From JAICQM01 sp963781555 (GTDB lineage Bacteria; Chloroflexota; Limnocylindria; QHBO01), in NCBI GenBank assembly GCA_963781555.1, contig CAWAGB010000003.1:62001-126000 (forward strand): a stretch of DNA of 64,000 nucleotides. Direction: 5' to 3'. Numbering within the stretch: the stretch's first letter is position 1; the number at the start of each line of letters is the position of its first letter. The position numbers and the translations under genes are program-made. The notes beneath the pieces were generated by a model that was not told where the DNA came from, ran no database searches, and was given only the letters and a program-made list of their open reading frames with translations. Shown one piece after another: positions 35,695 through 45,620 of this stretch.

Positions 35695-36929
<1,235 letters not shown>

Positions 36930-36936
36930 GCCGCCG

Positions 36937-36942
36937 ATCCTA
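36937..36942 (-). promoter_or_regulatory. Leaderless -10 element TAGGAT (thiolase)
   Basis: TAGGAT on the minus strand ends seven bases before ATG 36929, with no Shine-Dalgarno sequence in the gap. Confidence 0.5.
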
Positions 36943-36959
36943 CCCCAGGGGCGCGGGGA

Positions 36960-37181
36960 TCAGCGATGCGCCGCCTGCGGGTGCGTGGCGGTGACCGCCT
37001 CGAGGAGGCGACGGGAGGCATCGGCGATCTCGTCGACCGCGGAGTGGAACGCGGCCTCGTTGGCGGTGGATGGCTTGCGGTAGCCGCTCACCTTGCGGAC
37101 GAACTGGAGGGCGGCGGCCTCGATCTCGTCGGGTGTTGCCGGCTGCGCCCCGGTGCGGAGCGTCTTGATGGATCTGCACAT
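36960..37181 (-). CDS. DUF2277 family protein
   Basis: This 73-residue protein begins MCRSIKTLRTGAQPATPDEI and continues with AALQFVRKVSGYRKPS, the hallmark of the DUF2277 family of short conserved proteins. The rest is helical (FHSAVDEIADASRRLLE). The function is unknown. ATG 37181 lies seven bases after TACCCT on the minus strand, so it has its own probable leaderless promoter. Confidence 0.85.
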   Translation of the reverse strand: MCRSIKTLRTGAQPATPDEIEAAALQFVRKVSGYRKPSTANEAAFHSAVDEIADASRRLLEAVTATHPQAAHR

Positions 37182-37188
37182 GCGACAC

Positions 37189-37194
37189 AGGGTA
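37189..37194 (-). promoter_or_regulatory. Leaderless -10 element TACCCT (DUF2277)
   Basis: TACCCT ends seven bases before ATG 37181 and lies inside the 16-base gap after the HAD phosphatase stop. Confidence 0.4.
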
Positions 37195-37197
37195 GCG

Positions 37198-37848
37198 CTA
37201 CGCCTCGACGAGCAGCTCCTCGAGGGAGTCGATGACCCGGTCGGCGGCCCGGACATCGGCCTCCGCGAACTGTGGCACGGCGATGCAGGCCATCCCCGCC
37301 GCCTTGGCCGCGGCGATTCCCGAGGCGGAGTCCTCGAGCGCCAATGCATCGGCCGGATCGACCCCCAGGCGGCGGCAGGCCTCGAGGTAGATGTCGGGCG
37401 CCGGCTTGGCGTGCTCGACGTCATCGGAGCTGACGATGGCGCCGAAGGCATCGGTCAGGCCGGCCGATGCGAGCGCGGTGTCGATCAGGCGACGCGGCGA
37501 GTTGGAGGCGAGCCCCAGCGGGACCCGGCCCCTGAGCCGCGATACCAGCTCGACCGCTCCGGGACGCGCCGCGACCTCCTGCTGCAGCTGCTCGTGCATG
37601 AGCTCGATCATCTCGGCGACCAGCGCGCGCCCCTCGTCCAGGCTGCGTCCAAGGCGCTCGGCGAAGTAGTGCGCCGTCGCCTCGAAGCTGGTCCCGATGA
37701 CGGCCATCTTGTCGTCCCAGCTGAAGGCATCGCCATGCCGCCCGAAGAGCTCGACCTCGGCGGTGTGCCACAGCAGCTCCGTGTCGAGCAGGAGCCCGTC
37801 CATGTCGAAGACGACGGCACGGTACCGATGGTGCAGCGACTCCCCCAC
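37198..37848 (-). CDS. HAD-superfamily phosphatase, beta-phosphoglucomutase-like
   Basis: This 216-residue HAD hydrolase has motif I VVFDMDGLLLDTELLW (Asp nucleophile), motif II LASNSPRRLIDTAL, motif III Lys in HAKPAPDIYLEACRRLGV and motif IV ALEDSASGIAAAKAAGM. A helical cap domain sits between motifs I and II. It could be a sugar-phosphate phosphatase or mutase. The GTG start directly follows the stop of the 3-hydroxyacyl-CoA dehydrogenase gene, so it is part of that operon, perhaps without functional linkage. Confidence 0.85.
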   Translation of the reverse strand: MGESLHHRYRAVVFDMDGLLLDTELLWHTAEVELFGRHGDAFSWDDKMAVIGTSFEATAHYFAERLGRSLDEGRALVAEMIELMHEQLQQEVAARPGAVELVSRLRGRVPLGLASNSPRRLIDTALASAGLTDAFGAIVSSDDVEHAKPAPDIYLEACRRLGVDPADALALEDSASGIAAAKAAGMACIAVPQFAEADVRAADRVIDSLEELLVEA

Positions 37849-39063
37849 TCAGCCTCCGCCGAAGAAGGACGCGCCGCGCTCGGCAAGCGAGCGCAGGAGC
37901 GGCGCAACCCGGTAGCGACCGTCCGGCGCCGAGGCATGCAGGACGTCCAGCGTCCCGACGACGTGTGCCAGGCCCAGGCGCTCGCCCCATTCAAGTGGCC
38001 CGTGCGGATAGTTCGTGCCGAGGCGCATGGCCGTGTCCACGGCCGCGGGCCCGGCGACCCCGTCGCCGACCGCCGATGCCGCCTCGTTGACGATGGTGGC
38101 CAGGATGCGTGCCTCGATGGCGGCGGTGTCCAGCTGGGGCGCTCGGGGGGCGTCGGCGGGCCGGCGAAGCAGGCCGTGCCACGGCACCGGATCAGCATCC
38201 GCGGGATAGTCGTAGAAGCCGGCGCCGGACTTGCGTCCCAGGCGTCCCGCGTCGACGAGCGTCCGCTGGAGCGGGTGCGGCCGGTAGCGGGGATCACCGA
38301 AGAACTGCTCCCAGACGCTGATGCTGACCGCCAGGTTGACATCCGCGCCGATGGCGTCGATGAGCTCGAACGGCCCCATTCGGAAGCCGGCAGCGCGCAT
38401 GGCCACGTCGACGGCCGGGACGTCGGCCATGCCGTCGCCGACGATTCGCAGCGCCTCCAGGTAGTACGGCCGCGCCACGCGGTTGACGATGAAGCCCGGC
38501 GTGTCGGCGGCCACGACCGGCGTCTTGCCGAGCCGCTCCGCGAGGGCCACGATCGTCGCCGTCGCGGCCGCGTTGGTCATCGGCCCGGCGATCACCTCCA
38601 CCAGCGGCAGGAGCGGCACCGGGTTGAAGAAGTGCATCCCGACCACCCGCTCCGGATGCGCGGTCGCGCTGGCGATGCGCGCCACCGAGAGCGAGCTGGT
38701 GTTGGTCGCCAGCAGGGTGGTGGCTTGCGCGGCTGCGTCCAGCCGTCGAAACGCCTCGCGCTTGAGCTCCAGATCCTCGGGGATCGCCTCGATGACCACG
38801 TCCGCTGCGGCCAGCTCCTCCAGGCTCTCGACCCCGGAGAGGCGCGCCATGCTGGCGTCCCGTGCCGCGCCGTCCAGCTGGCCCTTCTCGACCCGCCGAT
38901 CCAGGAAGCCCCCGATCCTCGTCCGGCCGCCCTCCCATGCCCCGGGGACCGGGTCGTGGACCACCACCGCCAGGCCCGCCTCCGCCGCGATCTGCGCGAT
39001 GCCGGCGCCCATCGTCCCCGCCCCCAGGACGCCGATGCGCCGCACCCCGTCTGGGTTCGTCAC
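37849..39063 (-). CDS. 3-hydroxyacyl-CoA dehydrogenase
   Basis: This 404-residue enzyme oxidises 3-hydroxyacyl-CoA to 3-oxoacyl-CoA with NAD. The Rossmann motif is IGVLGAGTMGAGIAQIAAEA at residue 10. The catalytic His is in GMHFFNPVPLLPLVEVI. The first C-terminal domain has GFIVNRVARPYYLEALRI. A second C-terminal 3HCDH domain (ATIVNEAASAVGDGVAGPAA, then GTNYPHGPLEWGERLG) makes it PaaH-like. The GTG start overlaps the hydratase stop (GTGA), giving a compact beta-oxidation operon. Confidence 0.92.
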   Translation of the reverse strand: MTNPDGVRRIGVLGAGTMGAGIAQIAAEAGLAVVVHDPVPGAWEGGRTRIGGFLDRRVEKGQLDGAARDASMARLSGVESLEELAAADVVIEAIPEDLELKREAFRRLDAAAQATTLLATNTSSLSVARIASATAHPERVVGMHFFNPVPLLPLVEVIAGPMTNAAATATIVALAERLGKTPVVAADTPGFIVNRVARPYYLEALRIVGDGMADVPAVDVAMRAAGFRMGPFELIDAIGADVNLAVSISVWEQFFGDPRYRPHPLQRTLVDAGRLGRKSGAGFYDYPADADPVPWHGLLRRPADAPRAPQLDTAAIEARILATIVNEAASAVGDGVAGPAAVDTAMRLGTNYPHGPLEWGERLGLAHVVGTLDVLHASAPDGRYRVAPLLRSLAERGASFFGGG

Positions 39064-39848
39064 CTGCCGGTGAAGCGCGGCTCGCGCTTTTCCGCGAAGG
39101 CGGCGACTCCTTCGGCATGATCCTCCGTGCGCCCCGCCACGTCCTGGAGCGCCGCCTCGCTCGCCAGGCTGCTGTCGAGCTCGTCGTCCTCCGCCGCGTT
39201 GACCAGCCGCTTGGTCAGGCCGATGGCCCGGGTCGGCCCGGCAGCCAGCTCGCGCGCGACCTCTGCTGCGCTCCCCGCCAGCTCCGAGCCGGGTACGACG
39301 CGCATCACGAGTCCAGCCTCCCGCGCTTCGGCCGCGCCGAGCGGCTCCCCGGCAACGAGGACGGCGAACGCGCGGTGGCGACCCAGGGTTCGCACCAGGG
39401 TCCGGGTGAGGCCCGAGTCGGGCACCAGGCCGATCCGCCCGAAGGCCGGCACGAAGCGCGCCTCTTCGGCGGCCACAAGCAGGTCCGCCGCCAGGGCGAG
39501 GCTCATGCCGGCGCCCGCGGCGACGCCGTTCACCGCCGCGACCACCGGCTTTGGCAGGTCGCGCAGGGCACGGATCAGCGGGTTGTACTGGGTCGTCAGG
39601 ACGCGGCGGAACTCACGCTCGCCGATCCCGCCGCGCAGATCCGCGCCGGCGCAGAAGGCGCGCCCGGCACCGGTGAGCACCACGCAGCGCACCGCGTCGT
39701 CGCGGGCGAAGTCCTTCAGCGCGGCCAGCAGCTCCCCGCGCAGCGTGGCGTTGAGCGCGTTGAGGGCATCGGGGCGGTTGAGGGTCAGCGTGGCGACGCC
39801 ATCGGCCACGTCGACGGTGAGGTGCTGGAGGGCGGGTGCGTCAGGCAT
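39060..39848 (-). CDS. Enoyl-CoA hydratase/isomerase
   Basis: This 262-residue crotonase-family enzyme hydrates 2-enoyl-CoA or isomerises a double bond. It shows LTLNRPDALNALNATLRGEL, the oxyanion segment GRAFCAGADLRGG, and AAVNGVAAGAGMSLALAADL. FVPAFGRIGLVPDSG, with Asp where hydratases have the second catalytic Glu, looks more like PaaG-type isomerases. ATG 39848 is preferred because TACAAT sits eight bases upstream. It is the first gene of the operon with 3-hydroxyacyl-CoA dehydrogenase and the HAD gene. Confidence 0.9.
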   Translation of the reverse strand: MPDAPALQHLTVDVADGVATLTLNRPDALNALNATLRGELLAALKDFARDDAVRCVVLTGAGRAFCAGADLRGGIGEREFRRVLTTQYNPLIRALRDLPKPVVAAVNGVAAGAGMSLALAADLLVAAEEARFVPAFGRIGLVPDSGLTRTLVRTLGRHRAFAVLVAGEPLGAAEAREAGLVMRVVPGSELAGSAAEVARELAAGPTRAIGLTKRLVNAAEDDELDSSLASEAALQDVAGRTEDHAEGVAAFAEKREPRFTGR

Positions 39849-41322
39849 CGGCGCCGATTGTAGGGCGGGACGCATCGGTCACGTGGGCCTGCGGCATCGC
39901 GCGCACGGTCAGCGCCAGCGCGGCGACCGAGGTGCCGAGCAGGATGAGGTAGATCACCCCGAGCCCGCTCACCAGCCCATTGCGCGCGGCGGCGAGCTCC
40001 GCCGGCGCGATCCCGGAGCGTCCAATCGGGTCGAGCACGGTCGAGGCGAGCGGCCCGACCGCCGCCGCCAGGATGGCGCCCATCACCCCCACCCCGACCG
40101 ACCCGCCGATGGTGCGGCTGAACTGGATGAGGCCGGTGGCCTGTCCGCGGCGTCCCCAGTCCACGGCGTTCTGCACGGTCACCACCGTCGTGGTGCTCAC
40201 GAAGCCCAGCCCGAAGCCGACAATGCCACAGGCGGCTGCGGCCAGCAGCGGCCCGCCGGACGCGGCCTGGGTGAGCAGCGCCGACCCGGCGACCAGCATC
40301 CCGGAGCCGGTGAGCATGAGCGGGCGTGCGCCGAAGACGAGGAGCATTCGGCCGGCGACGATGGCGGCGATCGGCCAGCCGACGCTCATCGCCCCCACCG
40401 CCAGTCCAGCCTCCAATGGGCTTCGCCCCTGCACGCCCTGCACGAGCGGCGGAACGTAGGCCGTCAGGCCGAACATGACGATCCCCGCCAGGGTGCCGAT
40501 CGCGAGCCCCGCCGCGACGACCGGGATGCGGAACAGCGACAGGTCGATGAGCGCATCCACCCGGGTGGTAGCGCCACGGACGAACAGCCACAGCAGCAGC
40601 GCGGCTCCCGCGAAGCTGGCGAGCACGAACGGCGAGCCGATCCCCGCGTCCGCGACCTCGGTCACGCCCAGCAGCAACAGGCTCACGCCACCGGTGAGGG
40701 TGAGCACGCCTGCCCAGTCGAGCCGATGGGTGCGTCGCTGGACACGTTCGTGGAGGACGAGGGCGATGATCGTCACCGCCAGCAGGCCGACCGGTACGTT
40801 GATGAAGAAGGCCCAGCGCCATCCGACGGTCGAGGTCAGCACCCCGCCCAGGAACGGGCCCGCGATCGCCGAGATGCCCCACACGCTGCTGAAGAAGCCC
40901 TGCATTCGGGCGCGCTGCCGCGGCTCGAAGATGTCACCCACAATGGTAAAGGCGATCGGCTGCACGGCGCCCGCCCCGAGGCCCTGGATGGCGCGGAAGA
41001 TGATCAGCTGCAGCATCGACTGCGAGAGGCCGCACAGCACGGATCCGCCAACGAAGATGGCGAGGCCGATGAGGAAGATCGGCTTGCGGCCGTGCTGGTC
41101 GGCCAAGTTGGACCAGATGGGCACGGTGGTGGTGGCGGTCAGCAGGTAGGCCGCGAAGACCCAGCCGTACTGGTCGATGCCCCCGAGCTGGCCGATGATC
41201 GTCGGCATCGCCGTACCCACCACGGTCACGTCGAGTGCCGCTACCGCGATCCCGGCCATGACCCCCGCGGTGACGAGCTTCTGCTCGCGGGTGATGGGAG
41301 CGACGGGCGGCTGGCCGGACAT
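39841..41322 (-). CDS. DHA2-family MFS multidrug exporter
   Basis: This 493-residue, 14-helix major facilitator of the EmrB/QacA (DHA2) family is a proton-driven drug or metabolite exporter. It begins with a helix holding ALDVTVVGTAMPTIIGQLGG, the family's motif D1-like segment. LADQHGRKPIFLIGLAIF is motif A, and RAIQGLGAGAVQPIAF with VWGISAIAGPFLGGVLT contains motif C. ATG 41322 is preferred (CACAAT -10 seven bases upstream). The gene end overlaps the following hydratase start by eight bases. The substrate is unknown. Confidence 0.9.
   Translation of the reverse strand: MSGQPPVAPITREQKLVTAGVMAGIAVAALDVTVVGTAMPTIIGQLGGIDQYGWVFAAYLLTATTTVPIWSNLADQHGRKPIFLIGLAIFVGGSVLCGLSQSMLQLIIFRAIQGLGAGAVQPIAFTIVGDIFEPRQRARMQGFFSSVWGISAIAGPFLGGVLTSTVGWRWAFFINVPVGLLAVTIIALVLHERVQRRTHRLDWAGVLTLTGGVSLLLLGVTEVADAGIGSPFVLASFAGAALLLWLFVRGATTRVDALIDLSLFRIPVVAAGLAIGTLAGIVMFGLTAYVPPLVQGVQGRSPLEAGLAVGAMSVGWPIAAIVAGRMLLVFGARPLMLTGSGMLVAGSALLTQAASGGPLLAAAACGIVGFGLGFVSTTTVVTVQNAVDWGRRGQATGLIQFSRTIGGSVGVGVMGAILAAAVGPLASTVLDPIGRSGIAPAELAAARNGLVSGLGVIYLILLGTSVAALALTVRAMPQAHVTDASRPTIGADA
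39857..39862 (-). promoter_or_regulatory. Leaderless -10 element TACAAT (hydratase operon)
   Basis: TACAAT (5/6 match to TATAAT) on the minus strand ends eight bases before ATG 39848. It overlaps the 3' end of the upstream exporter gene. Confidence 0.5.
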
Positions 41323-41329
41323 GCGCGCG

Positions 41330-41335
41330 ATTGTG
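41330..41335 (-). promoter_or_regulatory. Leaderless -10 element CACAAT (MFS exporter)
   Basis: CACAAT ends seven bases before ATG 41322; it deviates from TANNNT only at the first base. Confidence 0.35.
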
Positions 41336-41445
41336 GCATTGCGCGGCGCGACGCGCCGGCCGTCACCTCCCATATGCCCTTGACCGGTGACGTGGCGCGC
41401 GCGTACGATGCGGATCCGCCCACGAGACCGATGGAGGAGCAGGAC

Positions 41446-41847
41446 ATGGATCGAGCCGGCGTCGAACGCTGGATGGATGCCTACAAGCGTGCCTGGACGA
41501 CGGACGCGCCGGACGACGTCGCGGCGCTGTTCACTGATGACGTCAGCTACTCACCGTACCCATGGCCGCGCGGCGAACGCGCATGGAAGGGCCGCGACCT
41601 GGTGGTGAGCAAGTGGATCGAGCGTGGCGACTCGGGGTCCGGCTGGCGCTTCGACCACGAGATCGTTGCCGTCGACGGCGACACCGCGGTGGTCGAGGGC
41701 TGGACCTACTACGACCCGACTGAGGAGACGGCGTACGAGGATGCGTACGCCAACATTTTCGTCATCCGATTCTCGGACGACGGACGCGCCCGCTCATTCG
41801 CCGAATGGTGGGTGCAGCGACCGGTGCCGGAGGCGGACCCGGGCTGA
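41446..41847 (+). CDS. NTF2-like (SnoaL-type) protein
   Basis: This 133-residue protein has the NTF2/SnoaL cone fold pattern: an N-terminal helix (VERWMDAYKRAWTTDAPDDV), then AALFTDDVSYSPYPWPRG and GRDLVVSKWIERG. Strands VVEGWTYYDP and ANIFVIRFSDDGRARSFAEW close the fold. Such proteins are small-molecule isomerases, hydrolases or binding domains. ATG 41446 follows GGAGGAGC at a good distance; ATG 41431 is possible. It stands alone; substrate unknown. Confidence 0.78.
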   Translation: MDRAGVERWMDAYKRAWTTDAPDDVAALFTDDVSYSPYPWPRGERAWKGRDLVVSKWIERGDSGSGWRFDHEIVAVDGDTAVVEGWTYYDPTEETAYEDAYANIFVIRFSDDGRARSFAEWWVQRPVPEADPG

Positions 41848-41859
41848 GCCAGGATGCAG

Positions 41860-41889
41860 AAGGGCCGCCGCCCAAGGGCGACGGCTCTT
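41860..41889. terminator. GC-rich hairpin between convergent genes
   Basis: AAGGGCCGCCGCCC (41860-41873) pairs with GGGCGACGGCTCTT (41876-41889): 14 positions with one mismatch and one G-U. It lies between the ends of two convergent genes, so a bidirectional terminator is likely although no U-tract follows. Confidence 0.55.
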
Positions 41890-41913
41890 CCGTAGAACGG
41901 GTTACGGCGAGGG

Positions 41914-42180
41914 TCAGACCCCGCGGCGACGCCCGGTCATCATCTGGAAGAGGAACACGACGATGATCGCGCCAACGATGGCAGCGATGAGCGTCGGGAT
42001 GTTGATGCCGGTGGTCCAGTCCTCGCCAGTCACCTGGGCGAAGATGAAGCCTCCGAGCAACGCGCCGACGATGCCGGCGATCAGCCCGCCGATGGGGCCG
42101 TAGCCCTCATCACCGGGGACCACCTTGCTCGCGACCCAGCCGGCAATTGCGCCGACGACCAACCATGCGATGAGTCCCAT
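41914..42180 (-). CDS. GlsB/YeaQ/YmgE-family small membrane protein
   Basis: This 88-residue protein has about three transmembrane helices with the Gly-rich GPIGGLIAGIVGALLGGFIF characteristic of the transglycosylase-associated GlsB/YeaQ family. It begins MGLIAWLVVGAIAGWVAS and ends in a basic tail (MMTGRRRGV). Family members are often stress-induced in other bacteria, but the molecular function is unknown. An AGAGGT ribosome site lies upstream of ATG 42180. Confidence 0.88.
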   Translation of the reverse strand: MGLIAWLVVGAIAGWVASKVVPGDEGYGPIGGLIAGIVGALLGGFIFAQVTGEDWTTGINIPTLIAAIVGAIIVVFLFQMMTGRRRGV

Positions 42181-42303
42181 TGGTAATCACTACCTCTTGA
42201 AATGCCCTGCACGAAATACGTGTCGCAGGGACGAACCCCCCGACAAAGGGTGTGCTGCAGCAAGCAATCGCAAGTTTGGTACCAATCACTCGATGGCGGT
42301 CAC

Positions 42304-43257
42304 TCACCCTGCAAGGACGTAGAAGACGCCGAGATCGACGAATCCGGCGGCAGCATACAACGCGTGCGCAACCGCCCTCTGCGGTCCCGACTCAAGCACG
42401 CAGGCGTAGGCGCCTTCGTCGACGGCCGTCTCGAGTGCCGAATCGAGCAGCGCCGCGCCGATCCGCGAACCCCGCGCTCGGTCGGCAACGACCAGCTCGG
42501 GGATCCACGCCTGGGGCGCGGGCATGAAGAACGGCCGCCGCAGCACGAGGGTGCAGACGCCCACCACCGCGCCGTGGCGCACCGCCACGCGGGGCCGAGT
42601 CGCAGGATCGCGCAGGTGGTCGGCGAAGATGCGGCGCATCACGGGCATGCGCTCCTCCGCCGGCACGGGCACGCCGAGTTCCCCCAGCAGCCTGGTGACC
42701 GGCTCAAAGTCATCGGACGTCATGGGTCGCACCTCGACGCCGGCTGCGGGGACCACGCCGCGCCGTGAGATCGGGCGGATCTGGAGGTGCAGCCCGGCCT
42801 CCGTGAAGCCGAGGGACGCGTAGAGCGTCCGTGCCACCGCGTTGTCCTTCGCCACCTCCAGCATGATCGAGTCGCCCTGGCGCAGCCGCCACTCCGCGAT
42901 GCACGCGCGCACCAGGGCGCTGCCGATCCCGCGCCGACCGTGCGCGGGCCGCACGTACAGGTCGGAGAGCCAGCCCTGGAATCGGCCGTGGCCAAGGCGG
43001 CGGCGGAACCAGAACAGGGCCATGCCAGCCGGCTCACCATCTACCAGCGCGAGGAACGGGGTGGCGTCCGGGCTGTTGACCATCGCGTCGTAGGCGGCAC
43101 GCAACGGCTCGGCATCGGTCGGCGGAAGGCGATAGAGCTCCCGGGCGAGCTCCAGCGCGACCTCGAAGTCGTCCCGTGCCAGCGGCCGCAGCTCCACCCC
43201 CGGTGGCAGCGGGACGGCCAGCCCGCCCACCGGCCCCTCGGGATTGCCCAGGTTCAT
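42304..43257 (-). CDS. Tandem GNAT acetyltransferase
   Basis: This 317-residue protein contains two GNAT domains. The first (about residues 15-165) has LSDLYVRPAHGRRGIGSALV and LEVAKDNAVARTLYASLGF. The second (about 175-317) has PELVVADRARGSRIGAALLD and HALYAAAGFVDLGVFYVLAG. The first carries a clear CoA-binding RRGIGSA; the second's RGSRIGA is also plausible, so both could bind acetyl-CoA. Its start overlaps the stop of the upstream hydratase (ATGA), so it is the last gene of that operon. Substrates are unknown. Confidence 0.85.
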   Translation of the reverse strand: MNLGNPEGPVGGLAVPLPPGVELRPLARDDFEVALELARELYRLPPTDAEPLRAAYDAMVNSPDATPFLALVDGEPAGMALFWFRRRLGHGRFQGWLSDLYVRPAHGRRGIGSALVRACIAEWRLRQGDSIMLEVAKDNAVARTLYASLGFTEAGLHLQIRPISRRGVVPAAGVEVRPMTSDDFEPVTRLLGELGVPVPAEERMPVMRRIFADHLRDPATRPRVAVRHGAVVGVCTLVLRRPFFMPAPQAWIPELVVADRARGSRIGAALLDSALETAVDEGAYACVLESGPQRAVAHALYAAAGFVDLGVFYVLAG

Positions 43258-44037
43258 CGGCCGGTGAAGTCGGGCGTCCGCTTCTCCAGGAAGGCGGCCA
43301 TCCCCTCCTTCTGGTCCTCGCTGGCGAACAGCAGGTAGAAGAGCCGGCGCTCGTGGGCGAGCGCATCGGTCAGGCTCATCTCGTACGCCGCGTTGACGGC
43401 CTCCTTGGCGAGGCGGAGGGCGAGCGGCGATCGGGTGGCGATGGTTGCGGCGAGGGCGAGCGCGTCCTCGACGCACAGCTCGTCATGGGTGACGCGCGCC
43501 ACCAGGCCGGCCGTTTCCGCGTCGCGGGCCGAGATCGGCTCACCGGTGAGGATCATGGCCATCGCCTTCGACTTGCCGATTGCGCGCGTCAGGCGCTGGG
43601 TCCCGCCCGCCCCGGGGATGATCCCGATGCTGATCTCCGGCTGGCCGAACTTCGCGCCCTCGCCGGCGACGATCAGGTCGAGCGCCATCGCGAGCTCGCA
43701 GCCGCCACCCAGGCACCAGCCGTTGACCGCGGCGATCACCGGCTTGCTGATCTTGCGCACGCGGTCCCACTGGCCGATGCGGTTGCTGACGCAGCATGTC
43801 GATGGGCGTGGCGTCGGCCATCTCACCGATGTCGGCGCCGGCCGCGAAGGCCCGGTCGCTGCCCGTGACCACGATGGCGCGCACGTCGTCGTCGCGGTCC
43901 AGCTCCTCCAGCGCGGCGCACAGCGCGTCCATGGTCGGGCCGTTCAGCGCATTGAGCTGCTTGGGCCGGTTGAGGCGGACCAGGGCCGTGCGCTGCTCGG
44001 CCTGGCGCTCGACGAGGACGAGCTGCTCGTCGCTCAC
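43254..44037 (-). CDS. Enoyl-CoA hydratase, one frameshift
   Basis: This is a crotonase-fold hydratase of about 260 residues. The N-terminal part (RLNRPKQLNALNGPTMDAL, then AFAAGADIGEMADATPIDML) is in one frame. The rest (AAVNGWCLGGGCELAMALDL, FGQPEISIGIIPGAGGTQRL with the catalytic Glu, FLEKRTPDFTGR) is in another, joined by a single-base shift near 43789. The motifs match short-chain enoyl-CoA hydratase (EchA/PaaF/crotonase type). The start is GTG 44037 with GAGGAGG just upstream, overlapping the previous gene's stop. A sequencing error is the likely cause of the break. Confidence 0.88.
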
Positions 44038-44995
44038 CCCTCCTCCTCGCCGAGGCTGGCGGCAGGCATGGGTTGCCGCACACCCCGCAGAAGCCGTGGT
44101 GCGCCGGCAGGCCGCTGGCCCCGCAGCGCGGGCAGGCGCGGGGGAATGCCTGCCCGAATCGCAGCTCGTCGAAGCGCGGCGCGCGCTTGTCGTGGAAGGC
44201 GGCGACCGCCTCGCGCGTCTCGTCAGAGCCGGAATGGACCGCCAGCCAGTCGCGTGCGTGGGTGATCGTCCCCGACCAGGCGAGGTCCTTCCAGAAGTTG
44301 AGCTGCGCCTTCGTGTAGCGAATCGTCTCGGGCAGCTTGCGGCGGAGCTTGGCCGCCAGGTCCGCCACGGTCGCGTCGAGCTCCGCCCGCGGCACGACGC
44401 GGTTGACCAGGCCCCATTCGAGCGCCTGCGCGGGGCTGATCTTCTCGCACAGCATGATGATCTCGCGGGCCCGGCGGTCCCCCACCGTTACTGCCAGCCA
44501 CTGCGTCGCTCCGCCGGCAGGCACCGACCCGTGCTCGGGGCCGACGTGGCGGATGTACGCGTCATCGACGATGACCGACAGGTCGCAGGCCAGCTGGAGC
44601 TCCTGCCCACCGCCCACGCAGATACCGTTGATGCGCGCGACCGTGGGCTTGCCAATCGTCCGCAGCCGGTCGTGCATCTCGATGAACGCGCCCATCCAGC
44701 GCCAGTACTGGCCGCTCGTGGCGCCGAACGTGGCCTGCTCGTCGAGGTCGGCACCGGTGCAGAAGGCGCGGTCGCCGGCCCCGGTGATCACGACGCACGA
44801 CACCGTGTCGTCCCACGACGCGTCCTCGAAGGCGCGCGCCAGCTCCCGCAGGGTGCGGAAGTCGAAGCAGTTGAGGACGTCGGGACGGTCGATGGTCACC
44901 GTGGCGACCCCGGTCTCCGCGTCCTTGGCGTAGCGGATGCGTTCGAATCCGAGGCTCGCCGGGTCGGCCGGCAGCGGCGCCTCAGGCTCAGTCAT
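44034..44995 (-). CDS. Crotonase-family enzyme with C-terminal zinc ribbon, one frameshift near the end
   Basis: This is an enoyl-CoA hydratase/isomerase-family protein of about 320 residues: VTIDRPDVLNCFDFRTLREL, AFCTGADLDEQATFG, ARINGICVGGGQELQLACDL and RHVGPEHGSVPAGGATQWL. It has an added C-terminal module with CPRC-X11-CGVC, a zinc-ribbon or rubredoxin-like pattern. The frame then needs a one-base correction near 44075 to end in AASLGEEEG and a TGA overlapping the next GTG. The substrate is unknown; an aromatic or cyclic acyl-CoA is possible given the EthD and ferredoxin neighbours. It overlaps the EthD gene at its start. Confidence 0.8.
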
Positions 44996-45284
44996 CGGCG
45001 ACGAAGAGCTCGACCCCGGCCTGGGCGAAGTTGCGCAGGTCCTTGCCGCTCTCGCGTCCCGCGTCGGAGGCAAGGGCAGCATCCAGGTCGGCGCGCGAGG
45101 CGAAGCTCATCTCGGCCATCTGGTAGAAGACCGGATCCTGGCCACCCAACCCGCCCAGGCGGGTGACCTTCAGGTCCGTCAGCCCCGGATAGCGCTGCAC
45201 GATGGGGGTGTGCACATCGGCGTAATGGCTGTCGAAGGCCCCCGGATCCGGGGGCTGGCGATAGAGGGCGATCAATCGGACCAT
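44988..45284 (-). CDS. EthD-family protein
   Basis: This 98-residue protein has the ferredoxin-like alpha+beta EthD/dimeric-barrel pattern: MVRLIALYRQPPDPGAFDSH, YADVHTPIVQRYPGLTDLKV, then GGQDPVFYQMAEMSF. EthD proteins occur with oxygenases and degradation of ethers or aromatic compounds, often with unclear catalytic roles. It lies between the ferredoxin and the zinc-ribbon crotonase genes and overlaps the latter by eight bases, supporting one catabolic operon. Confidence 0.85.
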   Translation of the reverse strand: MVRLIALYRQPPDPGAFDSHYADVHTPIVQRYPGLTDLKVTRLGGLGGQDPVFYQMAEMSFASRADLDAALASDAGRESGKDLRNFAQAGVELFVADD

Positions 45285-45293
45285 GCGGATCGG

Positions 45294-45539
<246 letters not shown>

Positions 45540-45607
45540 GGGCCTGCCTCGAACTCCTGAAGTGGGCGGCGGGTCGGTCCGTCGAGTCTACACCGATGCC
45601 ACCGCCC

Positions 45608-45613
45608 TACGAT
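45608..45613 (+). promoter_or_regulatory. Leaderless -10 element TACGAT (DapA-like gene)
   Basis: TACGAT ends seven bases before ATG 45621. It overlaps the alternative ATG 45612, which is why 45621 is preferred as the start. Confidence 0.4.
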
Positions 45614-45620
45614 GGAGCGC

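Noticed and set aside
39127..41445. Long plus-strand open frame upstream of the NTF2-like gene
   Set aside because: It lies antisense to the hydratase and the DHA2 exporter and is low-complexity. Only its last 133 codons form a recognisable protein.
42276..42285. Palindrome TTGGTACCAA upstream of the GlsB-like gene
   Set aside because: A single 10-bp palindrome with no second copy or promoter context is not enough to call an operator.
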